DNA of 64,000 nt from Stutzerimonas stutzeri. Lineage in GTDB: Bacteria; Pseudomonadota; Gammaproteobacteria; Pseudomonadales; Pseudomonadaceae. Each line of letters starts with the position of its first letter. Positions within the stretch are counted from its first letter, which is position 1. The translations under genes and the position numbers were made by a program. The notes below the pieces were generated by a model. That model saw only the letters and a list, made by a program, of their open reading frames with translations. It was not told where the DNA came from and searched no databases. Of the stretch, positions 36,209 through 45,874 are shown in pieces. The stretch lies in assembly GCF_024451105.1 (NCBI RefSeq), contig NZ_JANGEY010000013.1:1-64000 (forward strand), given 5' to 3'.

Positions 36209-37513
36209 CGGCAGTTCGAGGCGGGCGACGAAGCCGCCCGCCGGGTGGTTGGCCAGCAGCAGCCGGCCGCCGTGCCGCTGCGCGGCGCGGCGGGCGATGG
36301 CCAGTCCCAGGCCGTGCCCCGGCGCGGACTGCCCGGGGGCGCGGAAGAACGGCTCGCCCAGCTGGGCCAGGTGTTCCTCGGCCACGCCGGGACCATGGTC
36401 GCGCACCTCCAGCAGCACGCCGGCGCCGTCGCGGCGGGCGCCGACCTCCAGCGGCTGGCCGGGCGGATTGAAGCGCAGCGCGTTGCGCAGCAGGTTGTCC
36501 AGCGCGCGCTCGACCAGTTCGGGCCAGCCGTGCAGTTGCAGTCCCGGAGCGATATCCAGGCGGATGTCCTGCTGCGGGGCCAGCAGGCGCGCATCCTCGC
36601 GCAGCTTGCCGAGCAGGCCGGCGACGTCCACCGCTTGCGGCTGGCTGCTCTCGGCATCCATTCGCGCCAGCACCAGGATCTCGCTGATCAGCGCCTCCAG
36701 GCGGTCGCACTCCTGGGAGAGGCGCGGCCACAGGCGCGCGCGTTCCTCGTCGCCGGCGCGCTCGGCCAGCGCCAGGGCGATGCGCAGGCGCGCCAGCGGC
36801 GAACGCAGCTCGTGGGAGACGTCGCGCAGCAGCTGGCGCTGGCTGGCGATCAGGTCCTGCAGGCGCGCGCCCATGCGGTTGAAGTCGCGCGCCAGGGTGC
36901 CCAGCTCGTCGCGGCGCCGCGCCAGCCGGGCGAGGCTGTGCTGCTGGTAGGCGGTCTGGCCGAGGTCGTGCACCGCGCCGCGCAGACGGCCGAGCGGGCG
37001 GGTGATCGACAGGGTGAGCATGACGCTGAGCAGGGTGAGCACCACCAGGGTGACGGTCAGCGCGCTGAGCGGCCAGAGCAGGCTGTCGCGCTGCCAGCCG
37101 GCCAGCTCGGGATGCGGAATGCGGTAGATGAACAGGTAGGTCCGTCCGCTGCTTTCGCTGGTGTAGTCCTCGGTCAGCCGTCGCCAGGGCAAGCGGCGGC
37201 CTTCGCGGCGTGCCTCGAAGGCCGCGGCGCGCGGCGGGAAGGTGCCGGGCACGACCATCTGGCCGGTTTCGTCGAGGACCTGGACGTCGACGCCGTGATG
37301 GTGCCGGTGGTGCTCGAGGAAGGCTTGCGCCGCTTCCGGCCCCTGTCGCTCGTAGCGCGTGGTCCACTTGGCGGCCACGTCGCGCAGGCCGGGATGGTAG
37401 GCGAGGATCCAGGTGTCCTGGTTGAGGGCACGGCCGAGCAGCAGCGACAGGCCGGCCACCAGGGCGATGGCCAGCCAGAAGGTGGCGAAGATGCGCCAGA
37501 ACAGGGTGCGCAT
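36185..37513 (-). CDS. cpxA: CpxA-type sensor histidine kinase
   Basis: A 442-residue envelope-stress sensor kinase. TM1 is at about 8-28 (IFATFWLAIALVAGLSLLLG), then a periplasmic domain, TM2 near 145-170, HAMP, and a HisKA domain with DVSHELRSPLARLRIAL (phosphoacceptor His). The ATPase domain has DNLLRNALRF (N box), VRDHGPGV (G1) and GHGLGLAIARR (G2). It is the last gene of the cpxR-spy-cpxA group, 63 bp after spy. It probably phosphorylates the adjacent regulator. Confidence 0.92.
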   Translation of the reverse strand: MRTLFWRIFATFWLAIALVAGLSLLLGRALNQDTWILAYHPGLRDVAAKWTTRYERQGPEAAQAFLEHHRHHHGVDVQVLDETGQMVVPGTFPPRAAAFEARREGRRLPWRRLTEDYTSESSGRTYLFIYRIPHPELAGWQRDSLLWPLSALTVTLVVLTLLSVMLTLSITRPLGRLRGAVHDLGQTAYQQHSLARLARRRDELGTLARDFNRMGARLQDLIASQRQLLRDVSHELRSPLARLRIALALAERAGDEERARLWPRLSQECDRLEALISEILVLARMDAESSQPQAVDVAGLLGKLREDARLLAPQQDIRLDIAPGLQLHGWPELVERALDNLLRNALRFNPPGQPLEVGARRDGAGVLLEVRDHGPGVAEEHLAQLGEPFFRAPGQSAPGHGLGLAIARRAAQRHGGRLLLANHPAGGFVARLELPSAPGGQV

Positions 37514-37576
37514 GCAGGGTCCGTGTCGGAGGGTGGAAGGGGCGGGGGCCTCCGGCTGGAATGCCCCCGCTGCGGA

Positions 37577-38005
37577 TTACTGGGTCTTCTGCTCGCGCTC
37601 GGCCTTCCAGGCTTCGAACTCGGCGCGCTCGGCGCGACGCTTCTCGCGCTCGGCCTGCAGTGCGTCGAACTGCTTCTGTTGCTCGGGGCTCAGGGTGTCG
37701 CGGATCGCCTTCTGCTGCTTGGCGCGGCTGGCTTCCTGCTCCTTGGTCATGGCGGCCTTGTCGGCGGCCGGCAGCTTGTCGAGGTAGCGCTGGGTGATCT
37801 CGCGCTGGGTCTGCATGTTCTCGCGCATGGCTGCGCCGACCTGCTGGCGCTGCTCGGGCGTGAGATCGAGGCCGCGCATCATGTGGCCGTGGTAGCCGCC
37901 GCCACGCTTGGCGTGCGGGCAGTGGCCGTCGCCCATGCCGGGGGCGGCGATGGCCAGGGTGGGCAGGGCGGCGGCGAGGAGCAGGGCGGTCAGGGTCTTG
38001 CGCAT
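37577..38005 (-). CDS. Spy/CpxP-family periplasmic chaperone
   Basis: 142 residues with a signal peptide (1 to about 20, ending AIA-AP). It has the LTPEQRQQVGA and LSPEQQKQFDAL segments, the LTxxQ-type motifs of Spy and CpxP, and a long charged helix at the end. A His-rich patch (HCPHAKRGGGYHGHMM) may bind metal. It lies between the regulator and the kinase, suggesting that it signals envelope state to the kinase as CpxP does. A CpxR-like site precedes it. Confidence 0.9.
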   Translation of the reverse strand: MRKTLTALLLAAALPTLAIAAPGMGDGHCPHAKRGGGYHGHMMRGLDLTPEQRQQVGAAMRENMQTQREITQRYLDKLPAADKAAMTKEQEASRAKQQKAIRDTLSPEQQKQFDALQAEREKRRAERAEFEAWKAEREQKTQ

Positions 38006-38087
38006 GGTCTGTTTCCTTCTCGGGGGCGGCTGGGTTGCCGGATGAGTTCAGTCTAGGGCGCGCAAGGTCAACCGCGGTCAGGCCCGG

Positions 38088-38103
38088 GTAAAGAGTGGGT
38101 AAA
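38088..38103 (+). promoter_or_regulatory. CpxR-box-like repeat upstream of spy
   Basis: GTAAAGAGTGGGTAAA has two GTAAA half-sites with a 6-base spacer (E. coli consensus uses 5). It lies 83 bp before the spy ATG, and on the spy strand a TTGACC follows about 16 bp later as a possible -35. It lies just past the cpxR stop. Confidence 0.6.
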
Positions 38104-38109
38104 GCCGGC

Positions 38110-38799
38110 TCAGGGGGCGTAGTAGTAGCCGCGCCCGCGGCTGGCGAGGATGCGCGGGCGGCCGTCGGCGTGCGGGCCGAGCTTCTTGCGCAGGTTGCTG
38201 ATGTGCATGTCCAGGCTGCGGTCGTAGAGGGTCAGGCGGCGGCCGAGGGCGAGCTGGGCCAGGCTCTGCTTGTCCAGCGGCTCGCCGGGCTGCTTGAGCA
38301 GCGCTTCGAGGATGTGGCTCTCCGAGACGGTGAGGGCGACTTCCTGCTCGCCGAGCATGGCCACGCCGCGGCTCGGGCTGTAGCTGAGGTCGCCCAGCTC
38401 CAGGCGGGTGTTGGCGCTCGGGCTGGCGCCGCCCGGCTGCACGCGGCGCAGCACGGCGCGCAGCCGGGCGGTCAGCTCGCGCGGGTCGCACGGCTTGGCC
38501 AGGTAGTCGTCGGCGCCCAGCTCCAGGCCGAGGATGCGGTCGAGCGGTTCGCCGCGCGCCGAGAGCATCAGCACCGGCAGTTCGGGATGGTCGCCGCGCA
38601 GTTGCTTGAGCAGCTCGAGGCCGCTGCCGTCGGGCAGCATGACGTCCAGCACCACGGCGTCCGGGGACGCTTCGGCCAGCGCCCGGCGCGCGCTGCCGCC
38701 GTCGTGGCAGGCGCGCACCTGGAAGCCCTCCTGGGTCAGCCAGGCGGCCAGCAGGTCGGTCAGCTCGCGGTCGTCGTCGATCAGCAGCAAATGGCTCAT
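38110..38799 (-). CDS. cpxR: CpxR-type OmpR-family response regulator
   Basis: A 229-residue regulator. The receiver domain (1-115) has the acidic pocket LLIDDDRE, the phospho-acceptor in VVLDVMLPDGSG, MLSARGE and the Lys in DDYLAKP. The C-terminal winged helix (about 130-229) carries LTVSESHILEALL and LDMHISNLRKKLG, with RGRGYYYAP at the end. First gene of the cpxR-spy-cpxA cluster. It likely binds the GTAAA repeat ahead of spy. Confidence 0.93.
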   Translation of the reverse strand: MSHLLLIDDDRELTDLLAAWLTQEGFQVRACHDGGSARRALAEASPDAVVLDVMLPDGSGLELLKQLRGDHPELPVLMLSARGEPLDRILGLELGADDYLAKPCDPRELTARLRAVLRRVQPGGASPSANTRLELGDLSYSPSRGVAMLGEQEVALTVSESHILEALLKQPGEPLDKQSLAQLALGRRLTLYDRSLDMHISNLRKKLGPHADGRPRILASRGRGYYYAP

Positions 38800-38807
38800 C
38801 GGGTGGC

Positions 38808-39107
38808 TCAGGGCAGGGTCTGGCGGAACGGCTTCACCACGACCTCGGCGTACACGCCGGCGGCGCGGAAGGGGTCGGCGTCGGCCCATTGGCGGGCGGC
38901 CTCCAGCGAGTCGAACTCGGCGACGATCAGGCTGCCGGTGAAGCCGGCCGGGCCCGGGTCGTTGCTGTCGATGGCCGGATGCGGGCCGGCCAGCACCAGG
39001 CGGCCGGCGTCCTTCAGCGCGTTGAGACGCTCGAGGTGGGCGGGGCGGTTGGCCAGGCGGGCCTCGAGGGAGTCGGCGGCGTCGGTGGCGATGATGGCGT
39101 AGAGCAT
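38808..39107 (-). CDS. yciI: YciI family protein
   Basis: A 99-residue protein of the YciI fold (dimeric alpha-beta barrel): [13 protein letters not shown] start, [22 protein letters not shown], then [16 protein letters not shown] and a [11 protein letters not shown] end. The family has a His/Asp pair of possible catalytic use but no settled reaction. AAGGA lies 8 bases before the ATG. It ends 8 bp before the cpxR start on the same strand, so it may be co-transcribed with the cpx genes. Confidence 0.9.
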   Translation of the reverse strand: MLYAIIATDAADSLEARLANRPAHLERLNALKDAGRLVLAGPHPAIDSNDPGPAGFTGSLIVAEFDSLEAARQWADADPFRAAGVYAEVVVKPFRQTLP

Positions 39108-39239
39108 GGCGGTCCTTGGGCGAATGGGCGGCGCTCGGCGGGGCCGGCAGGCGGGCCCCTGCGGAATGTCGCGTGACGCGCGCCAGGGGCGCCCGCGAAG
39201 GGGCATAATAGCAGACCGCCAAAGACGGAAAACCTCGCC

Positions 39240-40100
39240 ATGTACGTCGATCTGCACTGCCACAGCACCGCCTCGGACGGCATGCTCGCCCCTGCCGAGC
39301 TGGTCGAGCGGGCCTGCGCGCGCGGCGTCGGCGTGCTCGCGCTGACCGACCACGACACCCTTGACGGCCTGGCCGAGGCGCGCGCCGCGGCCGAGCGGCT
39401 CGGCGTCGAACTGGTCAACGGCATCGAGCTGTCCTGCACCTGGGCCGGAGCGACCATCCATGTGCTCGGCTACGGTTTCGCCGCGGATGCCCCGGCGCTG
39501 CTGCGCGCCATCGACGCCCTGCACCTGGGGCGCTGGGCGCGCGCCGAGGAGATCGCCCGGCGCCTGGCCGCCAAGGGCATGCCCGGCTGCCTGGAGGGTG
39601 CGCGGAGCGTGCAGCAGGAGCGCGGCGAGAGCGGCAATGCGCCGTCGCGGCCGCACTTCGCCGAGTTCATGGTTCGCGCCGGCTACGTGCGCGACCACGC
39701 CCAGGCCTTCCAGCGCTGGCTGGGCGCCGGCAAGCTCGGCGACATCAAGCAGCACTGGCCGCCGCTGGAGAGCACCCTGCAGACCCTGCGCGAGGCCGAA
39801 GCCTGGATCAGTCTGGCGCACCCCTGCCACTACGACTTTACTCGAACCAAACGGCGCAAGCTGGTGGCGGCCTTCGCCGAGGGCGGTGGCCATGCCCTGG
39901 AGGTGTCCAACGGGCCGCAGGTCGACAGCCAGGTCGGCATGCTGGCCACCACCGCCCGCGAGTTCGGCCTGCTGGCCAGCGCCGGCAGCGATTTTCACGG
40001 GCCGCGCCAGTGGTCGGAGATCGGCAGCTACCGGGCCCTGCCCGACGGTCTGGAGCTGCTCTGGCCGCGTCTGACCGGAATGGAACATCCGCACGCTTAA
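39240..40100 (+). CDS. rnm: RNase AM (RnmA/YciV), PHP-domain 5'-3' exoribonuclease
   Basis: A 286-residue PHP-family phosphoesterase with metal-binding motifs [11 protein letters not shown] (residues 4-14), LTDHDT (about 35-40), GIELSC and SAGSDFHGP near the end. E. coli YciV matures 5' ends of rRNA and degrades short RNAs. The yciI-yciV-yciO neighbourhood is conserved in gammaproteobacteria. The next gene starts 9 bp after the stop, so they form an operon that probably runs through scpAB. Confidence 0.93.
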   Translation: MYVDLHCHSTASDGMLAPAELVERACARGVGVLALTDHDTLDGLAEARAAAERLGVELVNGIELSCTWAGATIHVLGYGFAADAPALLRAIDALHLGRWARAEEIARRLAAKGMPGCLEGARSVQQERGESGNAPSRPHFAEFMVRAGYVRDHAQAFQRWLGAGKLGDIKQHWPPLESTLQTLREAEAWISLAHPCHYDFTRTKRRKLVAAFAEGGGHALEVSNGPQVDSQVGMLATTAREFGLLASAGSDFHGPRQWSEIGSYRALPDGLELLWPRLTGMEHPHA

Positions 40101-40109
40101 GGAACAGCC

Positions 40110-40739
40110 ATGAGCCAATTCTTCCAGATCCACGCGGAGAACCCGCAAGCACGCCTGGTCAAGCAGGCCGTGGACATCATCCGTCAGGGCGGCGTGGCGG
40201 TCTATCCGACCGATTCCTCCTACGCCCTGGGCTGCCGCATCGGCGACAAGGCGGCGCTGGACCGCATCCGCCAGCTGCGCCGCCTGGACGACAAGCACAA
40301 CTTCACCCTGGTGTGCCGCGACCTGTCGCAGCTCGGCGAGTACGCCAAGGTCGACACCAGTGCCTTCCGCCTGCTCAAGGCGCACACCCCGGGCCCCTAC
40401 ACCTTCATCCTCGACGCCACCCGCGAGGTGCCGCGCATGCTGCTGCATCCCAAGCGGCGCACCATCGGCCTGCGCGTGCCGGGCAACCCCATCGCCCATG
40501 CGCTGCTCAGCGAGCTGGGCGAGCCGCTGATGAGCGTCAGTCTGATCCTGCCCGGCGACGAGCACCCGATGAGCGATCCCTACGAGATTCGCGACCGTCT
40601 GGAAAAGCTGGTCGACCTGATCATCGACGGCGGCTACGGCAGCCTCGAGGCCTCCACGGTGATCAGCCTGCTCGGCGGCGAGCCGGAGGTGCTGCGCGAG
40701 GGCTGCGGCGACCCGGAGCCGTTCCGGGTGCCGGCCTGA
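40110..40739 (+). CDS. yciO: YciO/Sua5/YrdC-family protein
   Basis: A 209-residue member of the Sua5/YrdC (TsaC) fold that makes threonylcarbamoyl-AMP in tRNA modification. Segments: [57 protein letters not shown] and [14 protein letters not shown]. The position after yciV points to YciO rather than TsaC, whose exact role in bacteria is less certain. AAGGAACAGCC lies before the ATG. It is part of a close-packed plus-strand run. Confidence 0.9.
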   Translation: MSQFFQIHAENPQARLVKQAVDIIRQGGVAVYPTDSSYALGCRIGDKAALDRIRQLRRLDDKHNFTLVCRDLSQLGEYAKVDTSAFRLLKAHTPGPYTFILDATREVPRMLLHPKRRTIGLRVPGNPIAHALLSELGEPLMSVSLILPGDEHPMSDPYEIRDRLEKLVDLIIDGGYGSLEASTVISLLGGEPEVLREGCGDPEPFRVPA

Positions 40740-40755
40740 CGGGCGAAGGTGTGCG

Positions 40756-41619
40756 TTGAGCGAACTGTCACGCGAGCCGGCCGCGACGCCGGATACAGCC
40801 CCCGAGCAGCTGCCGCTGGCGCTGGTCTACGGCGAGGCCGTCACCGAGCTGCCGCAGGACCTGTACATTCCGCCGGACGCGCTGGAGGTGTTCCTCGACG
40901 CTTTCGAGGGGCCGCTGGACCTGCTGCTCTACCTGATCCGCAAGCAGAACATCGACATCCTCGACATCCCGGTGGCGGAGATCACCCGCCAGTACATGGG
41001 CTACGTCGAGCTGATGAAGGCGGTGCGCCTGGAGCTGGCCGCCGAGTACCTGGTGATGGCGGCGATGCTCGCCGAGATCAAGTCGCGCATGCTGCTGCCG
41101 CGCTCCGGCGAGAGCGAGGACGAGGAGGACGACCCGCGCGCCGAGCTGATCCGCCGCCTGCAGGAGTACGAGCGCTTCAAGCAGGCCGCCGAGGAGCTGG
41201 ACGCCCTGCCGCGGCTCGGTCGCGACCTGCAGGTGCCGCTGCTGCCGGCGCCGCAGGCGCGGGCGCGCACCCTGTTGCCGGAAGTGAGTCTGGACGAGCT
41301 GCTGCTGGCGATGGCCGAGGTGCTGCGCCGCGCCGAACTGTTCGAGAGCCACCAGGTGACCCGCGAGCTGCTCTCCACGCGCGAGCGGATGAGCGAGGTG
41401 CTGGCGCGCCTGCAGGGCGGCGCCTTCGTGCCCTTCGCCGAACTGTTCGCCGCCGAGGAGGGCAAGCTCGGCGTGGTGGTGACCTTCATGGCCATCCTCG
41501 AACTGGTCAAGGAGTCGCTGCTCGATCTGCTGCAGAACGAGCCCTTCGCGCCCATTCACGTCCGCCTGCGCGCTGCCGCGGCGGAAGACAGTCCGTTGCT
41601 GGAGGACCTTGCCGAATGA
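40756..41619 (+). CDS. scpA: Segregation and condensation protein A (ScpA)
   Basis: A 287-residue kleisin that bridges SMC heads with ScpB in chromosome organisation. The N-terminal helix domain has [27 protein letters not shown] and [22 protein letters not shown]; the C-terminal winged helix has [19 protein letters not shown]. The start is TTG at 40756 with GAAGGTG upstream; no ATG is available before the domain. The stop overlaps scpB (ATGA). Pseudomonads also have MksB/MukB-like condensins; smc is not in this window. Confidence 0.95.
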   Translation: MSELSREPAATPDTAPEQLPLALVYGEAVTELPQDLYIPPDALEVFLDAFEGPLDLLLYLIRKQNIDILDIPVAEITRQYMGYVELMKAVRLELAAEYLVMAAMLAEIKSRMLLPRSGESEDEEDDPRAELIRRLQEYERFKQAAEELDALPRLGRDLQVPLLPAPQARARTLLPEVSLDELLLAMAEVLRRAELFESHQVTRELLSTRERMSEVLARLQGGAFVPFAELFAAEEGKLGVVVTFMAILELVKESLLDLLQNEPFAPIHVRLRAAAAEDSPLLEDLAE

Positions 41620-42410
41620 ACCTTGCCGATCCGCGCCAACTGGCGACCGTGCTCGAGGCGATCCTGCTGGCGGCCGGCAAGCCGCTGTCGCTGGAGCGCC
41701 TGGCCGAGTTGTTCGACGAACACGAGCGGCCGACGCCGAAACTGCTGCGCGAGGCGCTGTCGGTGCTGGCCGGCGCCTGCCTGGGGCGCGGCTTCGAGCT
41801 CAGCGAGGTGGCGTCCGGCTACCGTCTGCAGGTGCGCGAGCGCTTCTCGCCCTGGGTCGGCCGCCTGTGGGAGGAGCGTCCGCAGCGCTACTCGCGGGCG
41901 CTGCTGGAGACCCTGGCGCTGATCGCCTATCGCCAGCCGATCACCCGCGGCGAGATCGAGGAGGTGCGCGGCGTAGCGGTCAACAGCAACATCGTCCGGA
42001 CCCTGCAGGAGCGCGACTGGATCCGCGTGGTCGGCTACCGCGAGGTGCCGGGGCGGCCGGCGATGTTCGCCACCACCCGCGCCTTCCTCGACCACTTCGA
42101 CCTGAAGAGCCTCGACGAGCTGCCGCCGCTGGCGGTGCTGCGCGAGCTGGAGCCGCAGTTGCCGGTCGAGGATCTCGACCCCGAGGTGCCGGCCGACCTG
42201 CAGGCGCGCGCCGATCTGGCGCGGGGCGAGGAGGCGGGGGGCGAGCGGCCCGTCGAGGCGCGCGGCGAGACCAGTTTCCGCAGCCTGCTGGCCGAGCTGG
42301 ACGCCATGGAGCAGGGGCTCAAGAGCGACTTCGACGATCTGCTGCCGGTCGAGAGTGCAGCGTCCGAGGCGCTCGCCGGCGATGCGCCGCCCGTCCCGCG
42401 GGGCGACTGA
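41616..42410 (+). CDS. scpB: Segregation and condensation protein B (ScpB)
   Basis: 264 residues with two winged-helix domains: LATVLEAILLAAGKPLSLERLAELF, then YSRALLETLALIAYRQPITRGEIEEVRGVAVNSNIVRTL and GRPAMFATTRAFLDHFDL. It binds ScpA as a dimer. From about 185 to the end a long acidic low-complexity tail follows, common in Pseudomonas. It is coupled to scpA by a 4-bp overlap; rluB follows after 105 bp. Confidence 0.95.
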   Translation: MNLADPRQLATVLEAILLAAGKPLSLERLAELFDEHERPTPKLLREALSVLAGACLGRGFELSEVASGYRLQVRERFSPWVGRLWEERPQRYSRALLETLALIAYRQPITRGEIEEVRGVAVNSNIVRTLQERDWIRVVGYREVPGRPAMFATTRAFLDHFDLKSLDELPPLAVLRELEPQLPVEDLDPEVPADLQARADLARGEEAGGERPVEARGETSFRSLLAELDAMEQGLKSDFDDLLPVESAASEALAGDAPPVPRGD

Positions 42411-42515
42411 GGCGCTGCGCCGCGGGTGCGCGCGCCCGTGCTTCGGCGTATCATGCCTGCCCCCTGAATCGCAGGGACAGCTCACAGCATCCGGTTACAC
42501 CGGGAGGTGCCCAGA

Positions 42516-43595
42516 ATGAACGAAGAACCGAATTCCGCCGCAGAATACCGCCCGGCCGGCGAGAAGCTGCAGAAGGTGCTGGCGCGCATGGGCGTCGGCT
42601 CCCGCCGCGACGTCGAGGAGTGGATCGCCCAGGGTCGCATCAAGGTCAACGGCGCCGACGCCAGCCTCGGCCAGCGCGTGCTGCCGAGCGACGCCATCGC
42701 CCTCGACGGTCGCCTGCTGCGCCGCGAGGAAGACCAGGTGGTGCGTCGCGTGCTGATCTACAACAAGCCCGAAGGCGAGGTGTGCACCCGCTCCGATCCG
42801 GAGGGGCGTCCGACCGTGTTCGACCGTCTGCCGCGGCCGAAGAGCGGGCGCTGGATCAACATCGGCCGTCTCGATATCAACACCACCGGCCTGCTGTTGT
42901 TCACCACCGACGGCGAGCTGGCCAACCGTCTGATGCATCCCTCCTACGAGATGGACCGCGAGTACGCCGTGCGCGTGCGCGGCGAGGTCACCGAGGAGAT
43001 GCTCGACAACCTGAAGAACGGCGTGATGCTCGAGGACGGTCCGGCGCGCTTCACCGACATCCAGGAAGCGCCGCAGGGCGACGGCTTCAACCGCTGGTTC
43101 CACTGCGTGGTGATGGAGGGGCGCAACCGCGAGGTGCGTCGCCTGTGGGAGTCGCAGGGCGTGGTGGTCAGCCGCCTCAAGCGCGTGCGCTTTGGCCCGG
43201 TGTTCCTCACCTCCGACCTGTCGGTGGGCCGCTGGCGCGAGATGGAGCAGGGCGAAGTGGACATCCTCGCCGCCGAGGTCGGCCTCAAGCCGATGGCCCT
43301 GCCGGGCATGAAGGGCAAGCTGCGCGAGAAGCTCGACCGCCTGCAGCGCAAGGCGGCCAAGCCGGTGCCCGAGCGCGGCGGCCGCGCGGGGCGCGGCGAG
43401 CGTGCGGAGGGGCGCGGCACCGAGCTGGCCGAGCGGCCCGCCGATGTGCGCGGCAAGCGTCCGGCCAAGGCGCGCGAGGAGCGCGACACGCCGAACCTGA
43501 GCGAGCGTCCGTCGCGCAAGCCTGCCGCGGCGCCGGCCAAGCGTCGTCCGCAGCCGGGCGGCGACGGTCAGCGGCCGGGTTTCCGCCGCAAGTAA
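42516..43595 (+). CDS. rluB: 23S rRNA pseudouridine-2605 synthase RluB
   Basis: A 359-residue RsuA-family enzyme. The S4 domain is near the start (EKLQKVLARMGVGSRRDVEEWI), then GRLDINTTGLLLFTTDGEL with the catalytic Asp, and YAVRVRGEV. The last 90 residues are Arg/Pro/Ala-rich and disordered, as in Pseudomonas homologues, and may help rRNA binding. ATG at 42516 with GGGAGG upstream; an in-frame GTG three codons earlier is within the ribosome site. The position after scpAB is conserved. Confidence 0.95.
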   Translation: MNEEPNSAAEYRPAGEKLQKVLARMGVGSRRDVEEWIAQGRIKVNGADASLGQRVLPSDAIALDGRLLRREEDQVVRRVLIYNKPEGEVCTRSDPEGRPTVFDRLPRPKSGRWINIGRLDINTTGLLLFTTDGELANRLMHPSYEMDREYAVRVRGEVTEEMLDNLKNGVMLEDGPARFTDIQEAPQGDGFNRWFHCVVMEGRNREVRRLWESQGVVVSRLKRVRFGPVFLTSDLSVGRWREMEQGEVDILAAEVGLKPMALPGMKGKLREKLDRLQRKAAKPVPERGGRAGRGERAEGRGTELAERPADVRGKRPAKAREERDTPNLSERPSRKPAAAPAKRRPQPGGDGQRPGFRRK

Positions 43596-43610
43596 GCCGC
43601 TGCAACGGCA

Positions 43611-43640
43611 CAACAAGGCGACCCGCGGGTCGCCTTGTTG
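43611..43640. terminator. Bidirectional terminator between rluB and rdgC
   Basis: CAACAAGGCGACCCG pairs perfectly with CGGGTCGCCTTGTTG, a 30-bp palindrome between convergent genes. Confidence 0.85.
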
Positions 43641-43651
43641 CTTTGCGGGGC

Positions 43652-44572
43652 TCAGATGCCCTGGGGGAGCTCCTCGCCGCCGAGCGCCTCGATCAGTTGC
43701 GGCAGGAACTCGACGAAGGTCAGCATCATCAGGGTGAAGCTGGCGTCCTGCTGGGCCAGGGCGTCGTCGCCGCCGTCTTGCTCGGCCTGCTCCTGCAGCA
43801 GATCCTCGAAGCGCAGGCGCTTGAGCACGAGCTTGTCGTCGATCAGCAGCGACAGCTTGTCGGTCCAGGCCAGGCCCAGCTTGGTGACCAGCTTGCCGGC
43901 GGCCAGGTGGTTCTGCACCTCGTCGCTGCCCAGGTCCTGGCGCTTGCAGCGCACGATGCCACCGTCCTCGTGGGTGTCGCGCAGCTCGCACTCGTCGAGC
44001 AGGGCCAGGCCGTTGCTGGCGTGCTGGTTCTTCATCCACTCGGTGAAGGTGGCGGTGGGGGCGATCTTCACGCCGAGCGGGCGCACCGGCAGCGAGCCGA
44101 GCGCCTCGCGCAGGGTGGAGAGCAGCTCCTCGGCCTTCTTCGGGCTGGCGGCGTCGACCAGGATCCAGCCCTGCTGCGGGGCGATGGCGGCGAAGGTGCG
44201 CTGGCGACGGATGAAGGCGCGCGGCAGCAGGGTCTGGACGATCTCGTCCTTGAGCTGGTCGCGCTCCTTCTTGTAGACCTTGCGCATCTGCTGGGCCTCG
44301 ATCTCCTCGACCTTCTCGGCCAGTGCGTCGCGCACCACGCTGCCGGGCAGGATGCGCTCCTCCTTGCGCGCGGCGATCAGGAAGAAGCCCTGGCTGGCGT
44401 GTGCCAGCGGGGCGTCCGGCCCCTTGCCCAACGGCGCGGCGAAGCCGTAGGTGGCCAGCTCCTGGCTGGCGCAGGGGCGGGCCGGCTTGCCGGCGAGTGC
44501 GGTCTCGAGTTGCTCGGCGTCCAGTTGCAGATCCTGGGTGAGGCGATAGACAAGCAGGTTGCGGAACCACAT
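43652..44572 (-). CDS. rdgC: Recombination-associated protein RdgC
   Basis: 306 residues, close to E. coli RdgC (303), a DNA-binding ring protein that limits RecA access. Segments: [13 protein letters not shown] at the start, [22 protein letters not shown]-type helix and [26 protein letters not shown]. The ATG at 44572 gives the family N-terminus. A tRNA pair and an FKBP gene follow on the other side, the order I recall for P. aeruginosa. Confidence 0.95.
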   Translation of the reverse strand: MWFRNLLVYRLTQDLQLDAEQLETALAGKPARPCASQELATYGFAAPLGKGPDAPLAHASQGFFLIAARKEERILPGSVVRDALAEKVEEIEAQQMRKVYKKERDQLKDEIVQTLLPRAFIRRQRTFAAIAPQQGWILVDAASPKKAEELLSTLREALGSLPVRPLGVKIAPTATFTEWMKNQHASNGLALLDECELRDTHEDGGIVRCKRQDLGSDEVQNHLAAGKLVTKLGLAWTDKLSLLIDDKLVLKRLRFEDLLQEQAEQDGGDDALAQQDASFTLMMLTFVEFLPQLIEALGGEELPQGI

Positions 44573-44759
44573 GGCGCGGGACACTCCTCAAGCAAAGGAG
44601 CGCATTATTCCCCTTCGCTCCTTCTCCGACCACTGCCGATTGCTCCAAGTGTCTGGTTTGCCTCGAAATTTTTTTTGAAAAAGGACTTGCCAAGGTGAGG
44701 GGACCTGCCTAGAATGCGCACCACTTCGAGAGCAAACGCAAACATGCGAATGCAGGCGA

Positions 44760-44835
44760 GGGTGGTTAGCTCAGCCGGGAGAGCATCTGCCTTACAAGCA
44801 GAGGGTCGGCGGTTCGATCCCGTCACCACCCACCA
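44760..44835 (+). tRNA. tRNA-Val (anticodon TAC)
   Basis: 76 nt forming a full cloverleaf, starting GGGTGGTTAGCTCAG. The anticodon loop is CTTACAA, the T-loop GGTTCGATCC, and the end CACCCACCA with CCA encoded. Confidence 0.97.
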
Positions 44836-44850
44836 ATCTCGAGGTTACGC

Positions 44851-44927
44851 GCAGCGGTAGTTCAGTCGGTTAGAATACCGGCCTGTCACGCCGGGGGTCG
44901 CGGGTTCGAGTCCCGTCCGCTGCGCCA
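44851..44927 (+). tRNA. tRNA-Asp (anticodon GTC)
   Basis: 77 nt starting GCAGCGGTAGTTCAGTCGG. The anticodon loop is CTGTCAC, the T-loop GGTTCGAGTCC, and the end GCTGCGCCA with CCA encoded. It lies 15 bp after tRNA-Val, so the two are one transcript. Confidence 0.97.
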
Positions 44928-45115
44928 TTTTCTCCCTCCCCAAAGTGACAAATCCAGATTCTTCCCTCCCCAGAGTTCAATGCCGAATCGGCATATGAAC
45001 TTTTCGTCGTTTCCGAATTCCAAGATTTCCAGCCGTGGCGGCGAGAGCGGGGCCCTGATAAGCTCGCGTGCACTCCCAGCCTGCCGCTGTGGTATTCATC
45101 ATTTAAGGAACAAGC

Positions 45116-45829
45116 ATGAAACATCATCGATTGGCCGCCGCGGTGGCTCTGGTCGGTCTCGTCCTCGCCGGTTGCGACAGCAAGCAGGCGGCGGAGAAGG
45201 AGCTGGAACTCAAGACGCCGGCGCAGAAGGCCTCCTACGGTATCGGCCTGAACATGGGGCGCAGCCTGGTTCAGGAAGGCCTGGACGATCTGGATCCGCG
45301 CGCCGTCGCCCTGGGGATCGAGGATGCCAAGGGCGACAAGGAGCAGCGTCTGAGCGACGAGCAGCTGATGGAGGCCTTCAGCTTCCTGCAGAAGCGCGCC
45401 GAGGAGCGCATGACTGCCCTGGCCGACGAAACCGCCAAGGCCGGCCAGAAATTCCTCGAGGAGAATGGCAAGCGCGAGGGCGTGGTGACCACCGCCTCCG
45501 GCCTGCAGTACGAGGTGCTGAAGAAGGCCGAGGGCGTCCAGCCCAAGCCCGACGACGTGGTCAGCGTCCACTACGAGGGCACCCTGATCGACGGCACGGT
45601 GTTCGACAGTTCCATCCAGCGCGGCGCGCCCATCGACCTGCCGGTCGGCGGGGTGATCCCCGGTTGGGTCGAGGGATTGCAGCTGATGCACGTCGGCGAG
45701 AAGTACAAGTTGTTCATCCCCAGCGAGCTGGCCTACGGCGCGCAGAGCCCGAGCCCGATGATTCCGGCCAACTCGGTGCTGGTCTTCGAGCTGGAGCTGC
45801 TCGGTATCCAGGAGAAGGGCGGCGAATAA
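45116..45829 (+). CDS. FKBP-type peptidyl-prolyl isomerase lipoprotein
   Basis: A 237-residue FkpA/Mip-like protein. A signal peptide ends at lipobox LAGC (Cys20), so it is lipid-anchored. A helical dimerisation domain (about 35-125, ASYGIGLNMGRSLV) precedes an FKBP domain at about 130-235 with VSVHYEGTLIDGTVFDSS, VIPGWVEGLQLM and IPSELAYG. It folds exported proteins. AAGGAAC lies before the ATG. A terminator follows. Confidence 0.93.
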   Translation: MKHHRLAAAVALVGLVLAGCDSKQAAEKELELKTPAQKASYGIGLNMGRSLVQEGLDDLDPRAVALGIEDAKGDKEQRLSDEQLMEAFSFLQKRAEERMTALADETAKAGQKFLEENGKREGVVTTASGLQYEVLKKAEGVQPKPDDVVSVHYEGTLIDGTVFDSSIQRGAPIDLPVGGVIPGWVEGLQLMHVGEKYKLFIPSELAYGAQSPSPMIPANSVLVFELELLGIQEKGGE

Positions 45830-45845
45830 GCGCCCGGAGCCTTGC

Positions 45846-45874
45846 GCAAACGCCCCGCTGGTCGGGGCGTTTGC
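45846..45874 (+). terminator. Terminator after the FKBP gene
   Basis: GCAAACGCCCCG and CGGGGCGTTTGC form a 12-bp stem with a 5-base loop, followed by GTTTCC. Confidence 0.85.

Noticed and set aside
41609-44698. A 1,029-residue plus-strand frame over scpB, rluB and rdgC
   Set aside because: It crosses three confidently identified genes on both strands and has no recognisable domain.
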